DNA of 64,000 nucleotides from Ovoidimarina sp039190895. GTDB taxonomy: Bacteria; Pseudomonadota; Alphaproteobacteria; Rhodobacterales; Rhodobacteraceae. The stretch's first letter is position 1, and every line of letters starts with the position of its first letter. Shown one piece after another: positions 45,429-54,173 of this stretch. The position numbers and the translations under genes were made by a program. The notes under the pieces were generated by a model. It searched no databases. It was not told the DNA's origin and worked only from the letters and a program-made list of their open reading frames with translations. The stretch spans positions 23,087 through 87,086 of the forward strand of contig JBCCXY010000002.1 in the NCBI GenBank assembly GCA_039190895.1, read 5' to 3'.

Positions 45429-46166
45429 TCACCGCTCTTCGGATCGAGCCATCACGCCAAGTTCATCGATCTCTTGCTGCAGCCGTGCCGCAACCTCCAG
45501 ACCACCTTCCGTCTGCCGCGACACCAGCAAATAGCCCTTCGTGACAATCAACGGCTCCGGCTCTGTCACGATCTGCGCGCGCTGCTCTTCCGTGAAGAGA
45601 TCCCGCAGAAGCGCGAGGCCGACCTCCTCGCTCATCGGATAGACATCGATGCGCCCGGCAACGAGTTTGCGCAGATTGGCCTCATCGCTCTGCGCGGTCT
45701 GAACCTGCAATTCTCCGGCCTCGGCCATTTCCCAAAAACCGTCGGTGTACGTGTAGCCCGTCACGGCACCGATCCTGAACGCACTCAGATCCCGGACATC
45801 CGACCACTCCGGCAACTCCGTATCCGCGCGCCGAAACAGCACCAGGCGATCCGCAACAACGGGGCCCACATGGATGAACTCCGTTTCACGATCCTCGTTG
45901 AAGAACCAATAGGACGACGCGACGTACCGTCCGGTTCGGGTCAGCTCCAAGGCACGCATCCAGGGTTGATACTCGAATTCCACCGAGTAGCCCGCGGCCT
46001 CTGCAACCCGTTGCACGTACTCATTCACGATCCCGCCGTCGGGCTGGTTTTCATCCGTGAAGGGCACATACTGCCCGGTCGCTATGCGCAGAACAGTTGC
46101 GCCCGCCTGTGTGACACCGCCAACGAGGGACAACATCACAGCCAAAGTCACTAAAATTGTCCGCAT
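45429..46166 (-). CDS. Periplasmic amino-acid-type binding protein (SBP family 3) paired with GGDEF-EAL
   Basis: About 245 residues. The ATG at 46166 starts a Sec signal (MRTILVTLAVMLSLVGGVTQA). The mature protein follows the family-3 pattern: VLRIATGQYVPFTDENQPDGGIVNEYVQRVAEAAG, then YQPWMRALELTRTGRYVASSYWF. No permease or ATPase gene is adjacent. Instead the next gene, 3 bp on, encodes a membrane GGDEF-EAL protein. It may therefore act as a signal-binding subunit rather than in transport. The ligand is unknown. Confidence 0.85.
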   Translation of the reverse strand: MRTILVTLAVMLSLVGGVTQAGATVLRIATGQYVPFTDENQPDGGIVNEYVQRVAEAAGYSVEFEYQPWMRALELTRTGRYVASSYWFFNEDRETEFIHVGPVVADRLVLFRRADTELPEWSDVRDLSAFRIGAVTGYTYTDGFWEMAEAGELQVQTAQSDEANLRKLVAGRIDVYPMSEEVGLALLRDLFTEEQRAQIVTEPEPLIVTKGYLLVSRQTEGGLEVAARLQQEIDELGVMARSEER

Positions 46167-46262
46167 ATCGCTTGCCTCTCCTCGCATCCCCGAGGAGGTG
46201 CTTAGCCCAAAGACCCTAAGCGTCTGCTAAGCAAATCTGGCCATTAGTTGGCGCGCCTGTCG

Positions 46263-47237
46263 CTATCCAAGCCCGTCCAGCCACGCCCGCCCCAGCCGGG
46301 CCGTCGTGGCTGCAAAGCCAGGGGCCAGCGCCTGCGGTTCAGGTGCCTCGATCCGGCTGCCGATCCACGCCAGCAAAGCCATGCGGCGCAGCATCACCAG
46401 CGTGTCGATCTCGGCCACATCCGCCGCGCCAAGCACCCGAACGGACTGATAGCCCCGCAGCCACGCCGCCTTCCACGCCGGAACACGCGGATCGTCTTCG
46501 ATAAAGCTAATTGCGGCGGCGAAGTCGTACATCAGCCAGCCAAACCCGCAATCGTCAAAGTCGATCAGCCGAGTGCCGTTTTCGCCCACCAACAGGTTTG
46601 CCAGACGCATGTCGGCATGGATCAGGTTGTACCGCTCCGGCGCCTTGCCATACGCCCCCAGCCGCTCGCGGATCGTCGCCTCCACGACCTCCAGCACGAC
46701 CCGAACATCGTCCGTCACCTCCGGCGCGTCCCGCCAATCGCCCCACGTCGGCGCCGGCCCGAAAACGGCGCCCACGTCCCAGGTCAGCCGCTCAAACGGC
46801 TCCGGCTTTTCCCATCCGATGGCATGCAAATGGCACGTCGCGGCCAGGCCCCCAAGCTCCTCAAACCGCGCGCCGCTCTCGTCCGGTGCCACGCCGTCAA
46901 CGAAATGAAACAGCACAAGAAACCGCTCAAGCCCCGCCGTCCGCGCCACCTGAATCGCCGCCCCATCCCGGCCAACGTAATATCCCGGGGTCGCCACAGC
47001 CCCATCCACTGCAAGAGCATCGATCCATGCCAACTCACACGCGATCGCCCGGCGCGAATGATACCCCTCCCTATGCACGCGCAGGATCGACCGATGCCCG
47101 GGTGCCTCAACCAGATACGTCGTGTTCTCCGCCACATTGATCCGCCGCGCCGTCGCGCCCTTAGGCAGATCCCACAACGCCAGCGCCTCCTGCGCGAGCC
47201 TGTCGAGACGCCCCAACATGTCCGATCCGTGTTCCAT
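46263..47237 (-). CDS. APH-fold phosphotransferase (aminoglycoside/hydroxylysine/homoserine kinase type)
   Basis: About 324 residues from the ATG at 47237; the frame is open further upstream, but that part overlaps the divergent promoter. Kinase motifs are the catalytic LIHADMRLANLLVG (HxD...N) and the metal-binding RLIDFDDCGFGW. N-terminal NVAENTTYLVEAPGHRSILRVHR is the glycine-loop/Lys region. Such enzymes phosphorylate small amino-alcohols, amino acids or sugars. The class-III PLP enzyme at 41916 could act on the phosphorylated product, as in hydroxylysine or ethanolamine-phosphate breakdown. That link is inference. Confidence 0.83.
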   Translation of the reverse strand: MEHGSDMLGRLDRLAQEALALWDLPKGATARRINVAENTTYLVEAPGHRSILRVHREGYHSRRAIACELAWIDALAVDGAVATPGYYVGRDGAAIQVARTAGLERFLVLFHFVDGVAPDESGARFEELGGLAATCHLHAIGWEKPEPFERLTWDVGAVFGPAPTWGDWRDAPEVTDDVRVVLEVVEATIRERLGAYGKAPERYNLIHADMRLANLLVGENGTRLIDFDDCGFGWLMYDFAAAISFIEDDPRVPAWKAAWLRGYQSVRVLGAADVAEIDTLVMLRRMALLAWIGSRIEAPEPQALAPGFAATTARLGRAWLDGLG

Positions 47238-47338
47238 GGCGCCCTTGGCCCTCTGCGATGATCCCGCCACCGTCAAGACCCGGTTTGTATCCTCCGTCGT
47301 CCGATGCCACCCTCGCCCGCAAACCACGGGGGGATCGA

Positions 47339-48643
47339 ATGTTCGTCTATCAAGAACTCCTGGCACGCGCCGCACAGGAAAAACCGGTTCGCGTGGGCCT
47401 GATCGGCGCGGGTAAGTTCGGCTCCATGTTCCTCAGCCAGGTCCCCACGACCCCGGCGCTGCGCGTCTCCGTCATCGCCGACCTCCGCCCCGACGCCGCC
47501 CGCCATGCCTGCGCCGAGGTCGGCTGGTCCGACGCCCAAATCGCCGATGTCGCCTTCACCGATGACGCGATGGCCCTTCTCGCCCGCGACGATGTCGACG
47601 TCGTCGTTGAGGCCACCGGAAACCCCGTCGTCGGCATCATCCACGCCCGCAAGGCGATCCACCACGGCAAGCACATCGTCATGGTCAATGTCGAAGCTGA
47701 CGTCCTCGCCGGGCCCCTCCTCGCCGAAGAGGCCCGCTCGGCAGGGGTGGTCTACTCCATGGCCTACGGCGACCAACCGGCCCTGACGTGTGAGATGGTC
47801 GAATGGGCCCGCGCCTGCGGCTTCTCCGTCGTCGCGGCGGGCAAGGGAACGAAGTACCTCCCCAGTTACCACGCCTCAACGCCCGACACCGTGTGGGACC
47901 ACTACGGCCTCACCCCGGCCCAGGCCGCCGACGCGGGGATGAACCCGCAGATGTTCAACAGCTTCCTCGACGGCACCAAATCCGCGCTGGAGATGGCCGC
48001 CATCGCCAACGCAACCGGCCTCACCCCGCCCGCCGACGGCCTCCTCTTCCCGCCCGCCGGGATGGACGACCTCGCCCACGTCCTGCGCCCCACCGAAGAC
48101 GGCGGGCAGCTCGCGGGCAAGGGCATGGTCGAAGTCGTCTCCTCCATCGAGCGCGACGGTCGCCCCGTGTTCCGAGACCTGCGCTGGGGCGTCTACGTCG
48201 TGATCGAAGCGCCCAACGCCTACGCCGCCGCCTGCTTTCGCCAATACGGCATGAACACCGACAGCACCGGCCGCTACTCCGCCATGTACAAACCGTTCCA
48301 CCTCATCGGGCTGGAACTGAATATCTCCATCCTCTCCGCCGCGCTCCTCGGCAAACCCACTGGAGCCACCCTGTCCTTCGAAGGCGACGTCGTCGCCACC
48401 GCCAAGCGCGACCTCACGGCAGGAGAAACGCTCGACGGCGAAGGCGGCTTCACCGTATGGGGGAAACTCCTGCCTGCCAAAACGTCCCTCGCCCTCGGCG
48501 GCCTCCCCATCGGCCTCGCCCACAGCGTCAAACTGCGCACGGACATCCTGGCCAACCAGCCGATCCGCTGGTCCGACGTCGACATCGACGAAACCACCGA
48601 CGCCGTACAATTCCGCCGCACCATGGAAAAACGCTTCGCCTAG
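47339..48643 (+). CDS. NAD(P)-dependent oxidoreductase with C-terminal SAF-like domain
   Basis: About 434 residues. The ATG at 47339 follows GGGGGGATCGA. The N-terminal Rossmann motif GLIGAGKFGSMF (about 21-32) and EATGNPVVGIIHARKAI resemble homoserine dehydrogenase/Gfo-type enzymes. The C-terminal third (about 350-420, VVATAKRDLTAGETLDGEGGF...) looks like a SAF/antifreeze-like domain. This architecture occurs in uncharacterised sugar-acid or branched-sugar oxidoreductases. It is divergent from the APH kinase with about 100 bp between starts. The substrate is unknown. Confidence 0.82.
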   Translation: MFVYQELLARAAQEKPVRVGLIGAGKFGSMFLSQVPTTPALRVSVIADLRPDAARHACAEVGWSDAQIADVAFTDDAMALLARDDVDVVVEATGNPVVGIIHARKAIHHGKHIVMVNVEADVLAGPLLAEEARSAGVVYSMAYGDQPALTCEMVEWARACGFSVVAAGKGTKYLPSYHASTPDTVWDHYGLTPAQAADAGMNPQMFNSFLDGTKSALEMAAIANATGLTPPADGLLFPPAGMDDLAHVLRPTEDGGQLAGKGMVEVVSSIERDGRPVFRDLRWGVYVVIEAPNAYAAACFRQYGMNTDSTGRYSAMYKPFHLIGLELNISILSAALLGKPTGATLSFEGDVVATAKRDLTAGETLDGEGGFTVWGKLLPAKTSLALGGLPIGLAHSVKLRTDILANQPIRWSDVDIDETTDAVQFRRTMEKRFA

Positions 48644-48817
48644 ACGCCCTGCGCGGAATCAAGGCCGCAGGCCGCCGCGCATCGACGGGCCCACCCGAGG
48701 CCCGGCGATATGGTTTCCGCCAGCGCATCGCTCAGAACGACGACGGGACCCATCCATAAAGCGCTCAGACGCAACGTCGGATCGCCGATCCTGGGCCCGC
48801 CGATACGCGGCTCCGTT

Positions 48818-49642
48818 TCACACCCGCTCCTCCGCACCCAGCGCCGCCGAAAGCTCCCGCGCCGCCTGCATCACTACGCTCGCCAGCCCCGGGATCTCCC
48901 CATCCTCAATCCTCGCAATCGGCCCAGAGATCGAGATGCCCGCAACAGCCTCCCCCGCCCAGTTCAGCACCGGCGCCGCAATACACCGCATCCCGACATT
49001 CTTCTCCTGATCGTCAATCGAAAACCCTCTCGCCCGCACCCGCTCCAGATCCGCCAGCAGCAGATCCGGGTCCGTGATCGTGAACTTCGTGAACCGCTCC
49101 AGCCGCGCCTCGCTCAACAGCCGCTCCAGATCCGCGGCCTGCATCTCGGCCAGCAGCGCCTTGCCAATCCCTGACGCGTGCATCGGCGACGCCGACCCGG
49201 GTGGGAAAAACGCCCGGATCGAATGGTGACACTCTACCTGGCTGACGAACACCACCGTCCCCCCGCGCGGCACGGCGAGGTTGGCCGTCTCCTCCGTCTC
49301 CACCATCAGCTGCCGCAACACCGGCGTCGCGCGATCCACCAGCGACGTCCGCCGCAGATACCGCGCGCCGATCACAAACGCCTGCGCGCCGACATACCAA
49401 AGCTGCGCCTCCGGATCGAACTCCACAATGCCCCGCCGCTCCAGTGTGACCAGCACCCGATACACCGTCGCCGGAGACTGATCGAGATTGCCCGCAAGCT
49501 CCGACAAGGACGCGCCCTGCAGCGTCGACAAATGCTCCAACACCTCCATCGCCCGATCCAGCGACCGGATGACATTCTGCTCCGTCTTGTCGTCCCAGGC
49601 CTTGGGCCGTCCCCGGCTCCGACGCGGTTGAGATTCGGCCAT
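48818..49642 (-). CDS. bhcR: IclR-family regulator of the beta-hydroxyaspartate cycle (BhcR)
   Basis: About 274 residues. The ATG at 49642 is preferred to a GTG five codons upstream because GGGAAGC lies 8 bp before it. The winged helix (about 25-85, with SLSELAGNLDQSPATVYRVLVTLERRG) is followed by the IclR ligand domain with GIGKALLAEM, RGFSIDDQEKNVGMRCIAAPV and AGISISGP. It is divergent from bhcABCD. BhcR is known to respond to glyoxylate in Paracoccus. Palindromes at 49664-49680 and 49738-49752 are candidate binding sites. 174 bp of unassigned sequence lie between its stop and the preceding gene. Confidence 0.9.
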   Translation of the reverse strand: MAESQPRRSRGRPKAWDDKTEQNVIRSLDRAMEVLEHLSTLQGASLSELAGNLDQSPATVYRVLVTLERRGIVEFDPEAQLWYVGAQAFVIGARYLRRTSLVDRATPVLRQLMVETEETANLAVPRGGTVVFVSQVECHHSIRAFFPPGSASPMHASGIGKALLAEMQAADLERLLSEARLERFTKFTITDPDLLLADLERVRARGFSIDDQEKNVGMRCIAAPVLNWAGEAVAGISISGPIARIEDGEIPGLASVVMQAARELSAALGAEERV

Positions 49643-49663
49643 CTGCCAGCTTCCCACGCACTA

Positions 49664-49680
49664 TTGAAATGCGATTTCAA
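49664..49680. promoter_or_regulatory. Palindrome TTGAAAT-N3-ATTTCAA in the bhcR/bhcA promoter
   Basis: A perfect 7-3-7 inverted repeat lies about 22 bp upstream of the bhcR start. It is a likely BhcR site for autoregulation or activation. It stands out in an otherwise AT-rich 170-bp divergent region. Confidence 0.6.
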
Positions 49681-49708
49681 CATATGAAAAAATATAGCCC
49701 GCTGTAAA

Positions 49709-49752
49709 GAAACGTTTTTCCACCGCACTCTCCGTTCTGAAAAACGTTTTCA
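49709..49752. promoter_or_regulatory. Paired AACGTTT boxes upstream of bhcA
   Basis: TGAAAAACGTTTTCA at 49738-49752 is a perfect 6-3-6 inverted repeat. GAAACGTTTTTC at 49709-49720 is a close inverted copy. The pair lies 64-107 bp before the bhcA start and is a good candidate for IclR-type binding upstream of the promoter. Confidence 0.55.
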
Positions 49753-49815
49753 AAAAAATTGCCGCCGCGCCACGACCTGCCTAAAACAGCGGCAGCATTA
49801 GGAGGAGCCGAAGAC

Positions 49816-51006
49816 ATGAGCCTGCAAAATCCGGTTTTCATACCCGGGCCGACCAACATGCCCGAGGCCCTGCGCCGGGCCTGTGACATGCCGACGATCG
49901 ACCACCGCTCCGCAGCGTTTCCGACGCTCCTCGCAGCCGCCCGCACGGGCGTCCAGCAGGTGATGAAGGCCACCGACGCCGAGGTCTTCATCTTCCCCTC
50001 CACGGGCACCGGCGGGTGGGAAACCGCCCTCGCCAACACGCTGCTCCCGGGTGACACCGTCCTTGCCGTGCGCAACGGCATGTTCAGCCACAAATGGATC
50101 GCGATGTGCAAAGGCTTCGGCCTCAACGTCGTCAGCACCGACGTCGCCTGGGGCGAAGGCTTCCCGGCGGACTGGGCGCAAGAACAACTCGCCGCCGACA
50201 CCGAACACCGCATCAAGGCAGTCCTCGTCACCCACAACGAAACCGCCACGGGCGTCACCTCCGACGTCGCCGCCGTGCGCGCGGCCCTGACATCGGCCAA
50301 GCACCCCGCGATGCTGTTCGTCGATGGCGTCAGCTCCATCGGCTCCATGGACTTCCGCTTTGACGACTGGGGCGTCGACGTCGCCGTCACGGGCTCCCAA
50401 AAGGGCTTCATGCTCCCCGCAGGCCTCGGCATCGCCGCCTTCTCGGCCAAGGCGATGGAGGCGTCTGCAACCGGCGGCCTCCCCCGCGGGTACTTCAACA
50501 TCCAGGACATGGCGGCCAGCTACAAAACCGGCGGCTACCCCTACACGCCCGCGTTTGGCATGCTCAACGGCCTGAAAGAAGCCTGCGACATGCTGCTGGA
50601 CGAAGGCCTAGACTCCGTCTTCGCCCGCCATCACCGCATCGCCAACGGCGTCCGCGCGGCGGTCCGGGCCTGGGGCCTCGACGTCTGCGCCGCCGCGCCG
50701 TCGCTCTACTCCGACACCGTCACGGCCATCCGCACCCCCGACGGCTTCGACGCCGGGCGCATCGTGTCGCACGCTGAAACCGCCTACGGCGTATCCTTCG
50801 GCGCAGGCCTGGGCGACGTTTCGGGCAAGGTGTTCCGCATCGGCCACCTCGGCAGCCTGACCGACGTCATGACGCTTTCGGGCATCGCCACCGCCGAGAT
50901 GGCGATGGCCGACCTCGGCCTGAATGTTACATTGGGATCAGGGGTTGCCGCCGCACAGGATGTCTATCGCCGCGGCAAGACCGTGACGCTTTCGGAGGCA
51001 GCATGA
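49816..51006 (+). CDS. bhcA: Aspartate-glyoxylate aminotransferase (BhcA)
   Basis: 396 residues of the class-V aminotransferase family (serine-glyoxylate type). The ATG at 49816 follows GGAGGAG. PLP Lys196 lies in GSQKGFMLP, and the N-terminal FIPGPTNMPEAL is typical. In the beta-hydroxyaspartate cycle it transfers the amino group from aspartate to glyoxylate, giving glycine and oxaloacetate. It is first in the bhcABCD order known from Paracoccus and marine bacteria, and is coupled to bhcB by ATGA. Confidence 0.93.
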   Translation: MSLQNPVFIPGPTNMPEALRRACDMPTIDHRSAAFPTLLAAARTGVQQVMKATDAEVFIFPSTGTGGWETALANTLLPGDTVLAVRNGMFSHKWIAMCKGFGLNVVSTDVAWGEGFPADWAQEQLAADTEHRIKAVLVTHNETATGVTSDVAAVRAALTSAKHPAMLFVDGVSSIGSMDFRFDDWGVDVAVTGSQKGFMLPAGLGIAAFSAKAMEASATGGLPRGYFNIQDMAASYKTGGYPYTPAFGMLNGLKEACDMLLDEGLDSVFARHHRIANGVRAAVRAWGLDVCAAAPSLYSDTVTAIRTPDGFDAGRIVSHAETAYGVSFGAGLGDVSGKVFRIGHLGSLTDVMTLSGIATAEMAMADLGLNVTLGSGVAAAQDVYRRGKTVTLSEAA

Positions 51007-51971
51007 TGAAAGATCTCGTCGACGACCTTCCCACCTATCAGGACATGCTTGACGCGCATGAGCGCATCAAACCCCACATCAACCGCACCCCGGTGATGAA
51101 ATCCGCGTTCCTCAGCGAACTGTCCGGCGCCGACCTGTTCTTCAAGTGTGAGAACTTTCAGGAACCGGGCGCCTTCAAGGTGCGCGGCGCCGCCAACGCC
51201 GTCTTCGGCCTCGATGACGACCAAGCAGCGAAAGGCGTCGCTACGCATTCGTCCGGCAATCACGCGTCGTGCCTCAGCTACGCGGCCATGAAGCGCGGCA
51301 TCCCCTGCAACGTCGTCATGCCCCGCACAGCGCCCCAGGCGAAGAAAGACACCGTGCGCCGCTATGGCGGCGTCATCACCGAATGCGAGCCGTCCACCAC
51401 CAGCCGCGAATCGACCTTCGCCGAAGTTCAGGCCAAAACCGGCGGCGACTTCGTACACCCCTACAACGACCCCCGCGTCATCGCCGGGCAGGGCACGTGC
51501 TCCAGGGAGTTCATGGAGCAGACCGACGGCCTCGACATGGTCATCGCCCCCATCGGCGGCGGCGGCATGGTGTCCGGCACCTGCCTCACCCTCTCGACCC
51601 TCGCCCCCGAGGTTCAGATCATCGCCGCCGAGCCCGAGCAGGCCGACGACGCCTACCGCAGCTTCAAGGCGGGCTACATCATTGCCGACGACGCGCCCAA
51701 GACCATCGCCGACGGCCTGCTGGTGCCCCTCAAAGAGCGCACCTGGCACTTCGTCTCGAACCACGTGACCGAAATCTTCACCGCCTCCGAAGAGGAAATC
51801 ATCGAGGCGATGAAGCTCACCTGGAAGCACCTGCGCATCGTGATGGAGGCGTCCTGCGCCGTCCCCCTCGCATGCATCCTCAAGAACCCCGATTTCTTCG
51901 CCGGCAAGCGCGTCGGCGTCATCGTAACCGGCGGCAATGTCGACCTTGACCGCCTTCCCTGGACACTCTGA
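51003..51971 (+). CDS. bhcB: beta-Hydroxyaspartate dehydratase (BhcB)
   Basis: 322 residues of the serine/threonine dehydratase fold. PLP Lys59 lies in PGAFKVRGA, with SSGNHA and the phosphate-cup IGGGGMVSG. In the cycle it dehydrates beta-hydroxyaspartate to iminosuccinate, the substrate of BhcD. Sequence alone would fit a threo-3-hydroxyaspartate or Ser/Thr dehydratase; the gene order makes BhcB by far the best call. Confidence 0.93.
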   Translation: MMKDLVDDLPTYQDMLDAHERIKPHINRTPVMKSAFLSELSGADLFFKCENFQEPGAFKVRGAANAVFGLDDDQAAKGVATHSSGNHASCLSYAAMKRGIPCNVVMPRTAPQAKKDTVRRYGGVITECEPSTTSRESTFAEVQAKTGGDFVHPYNDPRVIAGQGTCSREFMEQTDGLDMVIAPIGGGGMVSGTCLTLSTLAPEVQIIAAEPEQADDAYRSFKAGYIIADDAPKTIADGLLVPLKERTWHFVSNHVTEIFTASEEEIIEAMKLTWKHLRIVMEASCAVPLACILKNPDFFAGKRVGVIVTGGNVDLDRLPWTL

Positions 51972-51986
51972 GCGAGGAGAATCCCC

Positions 51987-53150
51987 ATGAAAGACATGAC
52001 AGATTACAGTGAGTTCGAAGTCGGTTTTGATGTCCCCGCAGTCCCCGGAATGAACGAGGCCGACATTCAGACGCCCTGCCTCGTGCTCGACCTCGACGCG
52101 CTGGAGCGCAACATCAAGAAGATGGGCGACTACGCCAAGGCCCACGGCATGCGCCACCGCGTCCACGGCAAGATGCACAAGTCGGTCGACGTCGCCAAAC
52201 TGCAAGTCGAACTCGGCGGCGCCGTAGGCGTCTGCTGCCAGAAGGTGTCGGAGGCAGAGGTCTTCGCACGCGGCGGCATCAAAGACGTGCTCGTCTCCAA
52301 CCAGGTCCGCGATCCGGGCAAGATCGACCGCCTTGCGCAAATGCCGAAACTCGGTGCGCGGACGATCTGCTGTGTGGATGACATCGGCAACGTGGCCGAC
52401 CTCTCCGCCGCCGCGCAAGAGCACGGCACCCAGATCGAATGCCTCGTCGAAATCGATTGTGGCGCGGGTCGCTGCGGCGTGACGACCACGCCCGCCGTGG
52501 TGGAAATCGCCAAGGCCATCGACGCGGCCGAGGGGCTGAAGTTCGCCGGCATCCAGGCCTACCAGGGCGCGATGCAGCACATGGACAGCTACGACGACCG
52601 CAAGGCGAAGATCGACATCGCCGTCGCCATGGTGAAGGACGCCGTCGATACGCTGAAGGCCGAGGGGCTGGAGTGTGACATCGTCGGCGGCGGCGGCACC
52701 GGGTCTTACTATTTCGAAAGCAATTCAGGCGTTTACAACGAACTCCAGTGCGGCAGCTACGCGTTCATGGACGCCGACTATGGCCGCATCCTCGACAAGG
52801 ACGGCAAGCGCATCGACGACGGCGAATGGGAGAACGCGCTGTTCATCCTGACGAGCGTCATGAGCCACGCCAAGGCCGAGAAAGCCATCGTGGACGCGGG
52901 CCTCAAGGCCCAGTCCGTCGACAGCGGCCTGCCAGTCATCTTCGGGCGCACGGATGTCGAATACGTCAAATGCTCCGACGAGCACGGCGTCGTGTCCGAC
53001 CCCGATGGCGTTCTGGCGATCAACGAGAAGCTGAAGCTCGTCCCCGGGCACTGCGACCCCACCTGCAACGTCCACGACTGGTACGTCGGCGTACGCGGCG
53101 GCAAGGTCGAATCCCTGTGGCCCGTGTCTGCGCGCGGGAAGGCCTACTAA
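51987..53150 (+). CDS. bhcC: beta-Hydroxyaspartate aldolase (BhcC)
   Basis: 387 residues of the D-threonine-aldolase/alanine-racemase-N family (fold type III). The likely PLP Lys62 lies in RVHGKMHKS; DIVGGGGTGSY contacts the phosphate, and the metal-site type ending PGHCDPTCNVHDW is present. It condenses glycine with glyoxylate to form beta-hydroxyaspartate. An AGCGAGGAG site precedes the start. Its stop overlaps the bhcD start as TAATG. Confidence 0.93.
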   Translation: MKDMTDYSEFEVGFDVPAVPGMNEADIQTPCLVLDLDALERNIKKMGDYAKAHGMRHRVHGKMHKSVDVAKLQVELGGAVGVCCQKVSEAEVFARGGIKDVLVSNQVRDPGKIDRLAQMPKLGARTICCVDDIGNVADLSAAAQEHGTQIECLVEIDCGAGRCGVTTTPAVVEIAKAIDAAEGLKFAGIQAYQGAMQHMDSYDDRKAKIDIAVAMVKDAVDTLKAEGLECDIVGGGGTGSYYFESNSGVYNELQCGSYAFMDADYGRILDKDGKRIDDGEWENALFILTSVMSHAKAEKAIVDAGLKAQSVDSGLPVIFGRTDVEYVKCSDEHGVVSDPDGVLAINEKLKLVPGHCDPTCNVHDWYVGVRGGKVESLWPVSARGKAY

Positions 53151-54145
53151 TGGACGGAACACAAATGTCCCAACACCAACTCGCGATCGTCCCCGAAGGG
53201 ATGATCGCCGACATGCTCACCCGCGAAGCCGCGTTTGACGCCGTAGAAAAGGTATTCGCCGCCATGGCCGCGGGCGACGCCTACAACTTCCCCGTCGTGC
53301 GTGAGGCCATCGGCCACGAAGACGCGCTCTACGGCTTCAAGGGCGGTTTCGACCGCGCCGGGGGCGTGCTTGGCCTCAAGGCAGGCGGCTACTGGCCCCA
53401 CAACCTCGAACGCCGCAGCCTGATCAACCACCAGTCGACCGTGTTCCTCTTCGACGCCGACAGCGGGCGCGTGAAAGCCATGGTCGGCGGCAACCTCCTG
53501 ACCGCCCTGCGCACGGCAGCGGCCTCATCCGTGTCGATCCGCCACCTCGTCCGCAAGGACGCCAAGGTCCTCGGCATGATCGGCGCAGGCCACCAGGCCA
53601 AGTTCCAACTCCGCGCCGCGCTGGAAACCCACGCCTTTGAGAAGGTCATCGGCTGGAACTACCACCCCGAGATGCTCCCCTCCCTCGCCGCCGTCGCGGA
53701 AGAGGCAGGCGTGCCCTTCGAGGCCGTCGACCTCCCCGGCCTGACTCAGGCGGACGCGATCATCACGATCACCTCCTCCTTCGCGCCGACCCTTCTGGCC
53801 GACCACGTCAGCCCCGGCACTCACATCGCCTGCATGGGCACCGACACTATCGGCAAACAGGAACTCGCGTCGGACCTGATGGCAAAAGCCACCGTCTTCA
53901 CCGACGAGGTCGCCCAGTCGATCTCCATCGGCGAAGCCCAGCACGCGATCAAAGAGGGGCTGATCACCGAGGACAGCGTCAACCAACTCGGCGCCGTCAT
54001 CAACGGCACCCACCCGGGCCGCACCTCCGCCGACGAAATCACGATCTTCGACGGCACCGGGGTTGGCCTCCAGGACCTCGCCGTCGCCTCCTCCATCGTC
54101 GACACCGCCGTCGCAAGCGGACAGGCCACCATCGTCCCGGTCTAA
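53150..54145 (+). CDS. bhcD: Iminosuccinate reductase (BhcD)
   Basis: 331 residues of the ornithine cyclodeaminase/mu-crystallin family. The Rossmann motif GMIGAGHQAKFQL (about residue 143) and TSSFAPTL are present. It reduces iminosuccinate to aspartate, closing the cycle and regenerating the amino donor for BhcA. The start at 53150 is coupled to bhcC by TAATG with GGGAAGG upstream; an alternative Met lies five codons later. It ends 67 bp before the convergent murein hydrolase stop. Confidence 0.92.
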   Translation: MDGTQMSQHQLAIVPEGMIADMLTREAAFDAVEKVFAAMAAGDAYNFPVVREAIGHEDALYGFKGGFDRAGGVLGLKAGGYWPHNLERRSLINHQSTVFLFDADSGRVKAMVGGNLLTALRTAAASSVSIRHLVRKDAKVLGMIGAGHQAKFQLRAALETHAFEKVIGWNYHPEMLPSLAAVAEEAGVPFEAVDLPGLTQADAIITITSSFAPTLLADHVSPGTHIACMGTDTIGKQELASDLMAKATVFTDEVAQSISIGEAQHAIKEGLITEDSVNQLGAVINGTHPGRTSADEITIFDGTGVGLQDLAVASSIVDTAVASGQATIVPV

Positions 54146-54173
54146 CGGTCGGGCCGCACAACACCAACGGGCG

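Noticed and set aside
46178..46233. Hairpin CTCCTCG/CGAGGAG and GCTTAG/CTAAGC repeats upstream of the family-3 binding protein gene.
   Set aside because: They may be regulatory, but the stems are short and alternative pairings compete. I see no basis for a specific assignment.
48644..48817. Spacer between the SAF oxidoreductase and bhcR, searched for an RNA gene or a short protein.
   Set aside because: Only GC-rich sequence with short, non-compelling dyads was found; no gene or clear terminator.
50964..52580. 538-residue minus-strand open frame across bhcA-bhcC.
   Set aside because: It is Gly/Val/Asp/His-rich antisense of bhcB and bhcC, whose motifs and known operon order are unambiguous.
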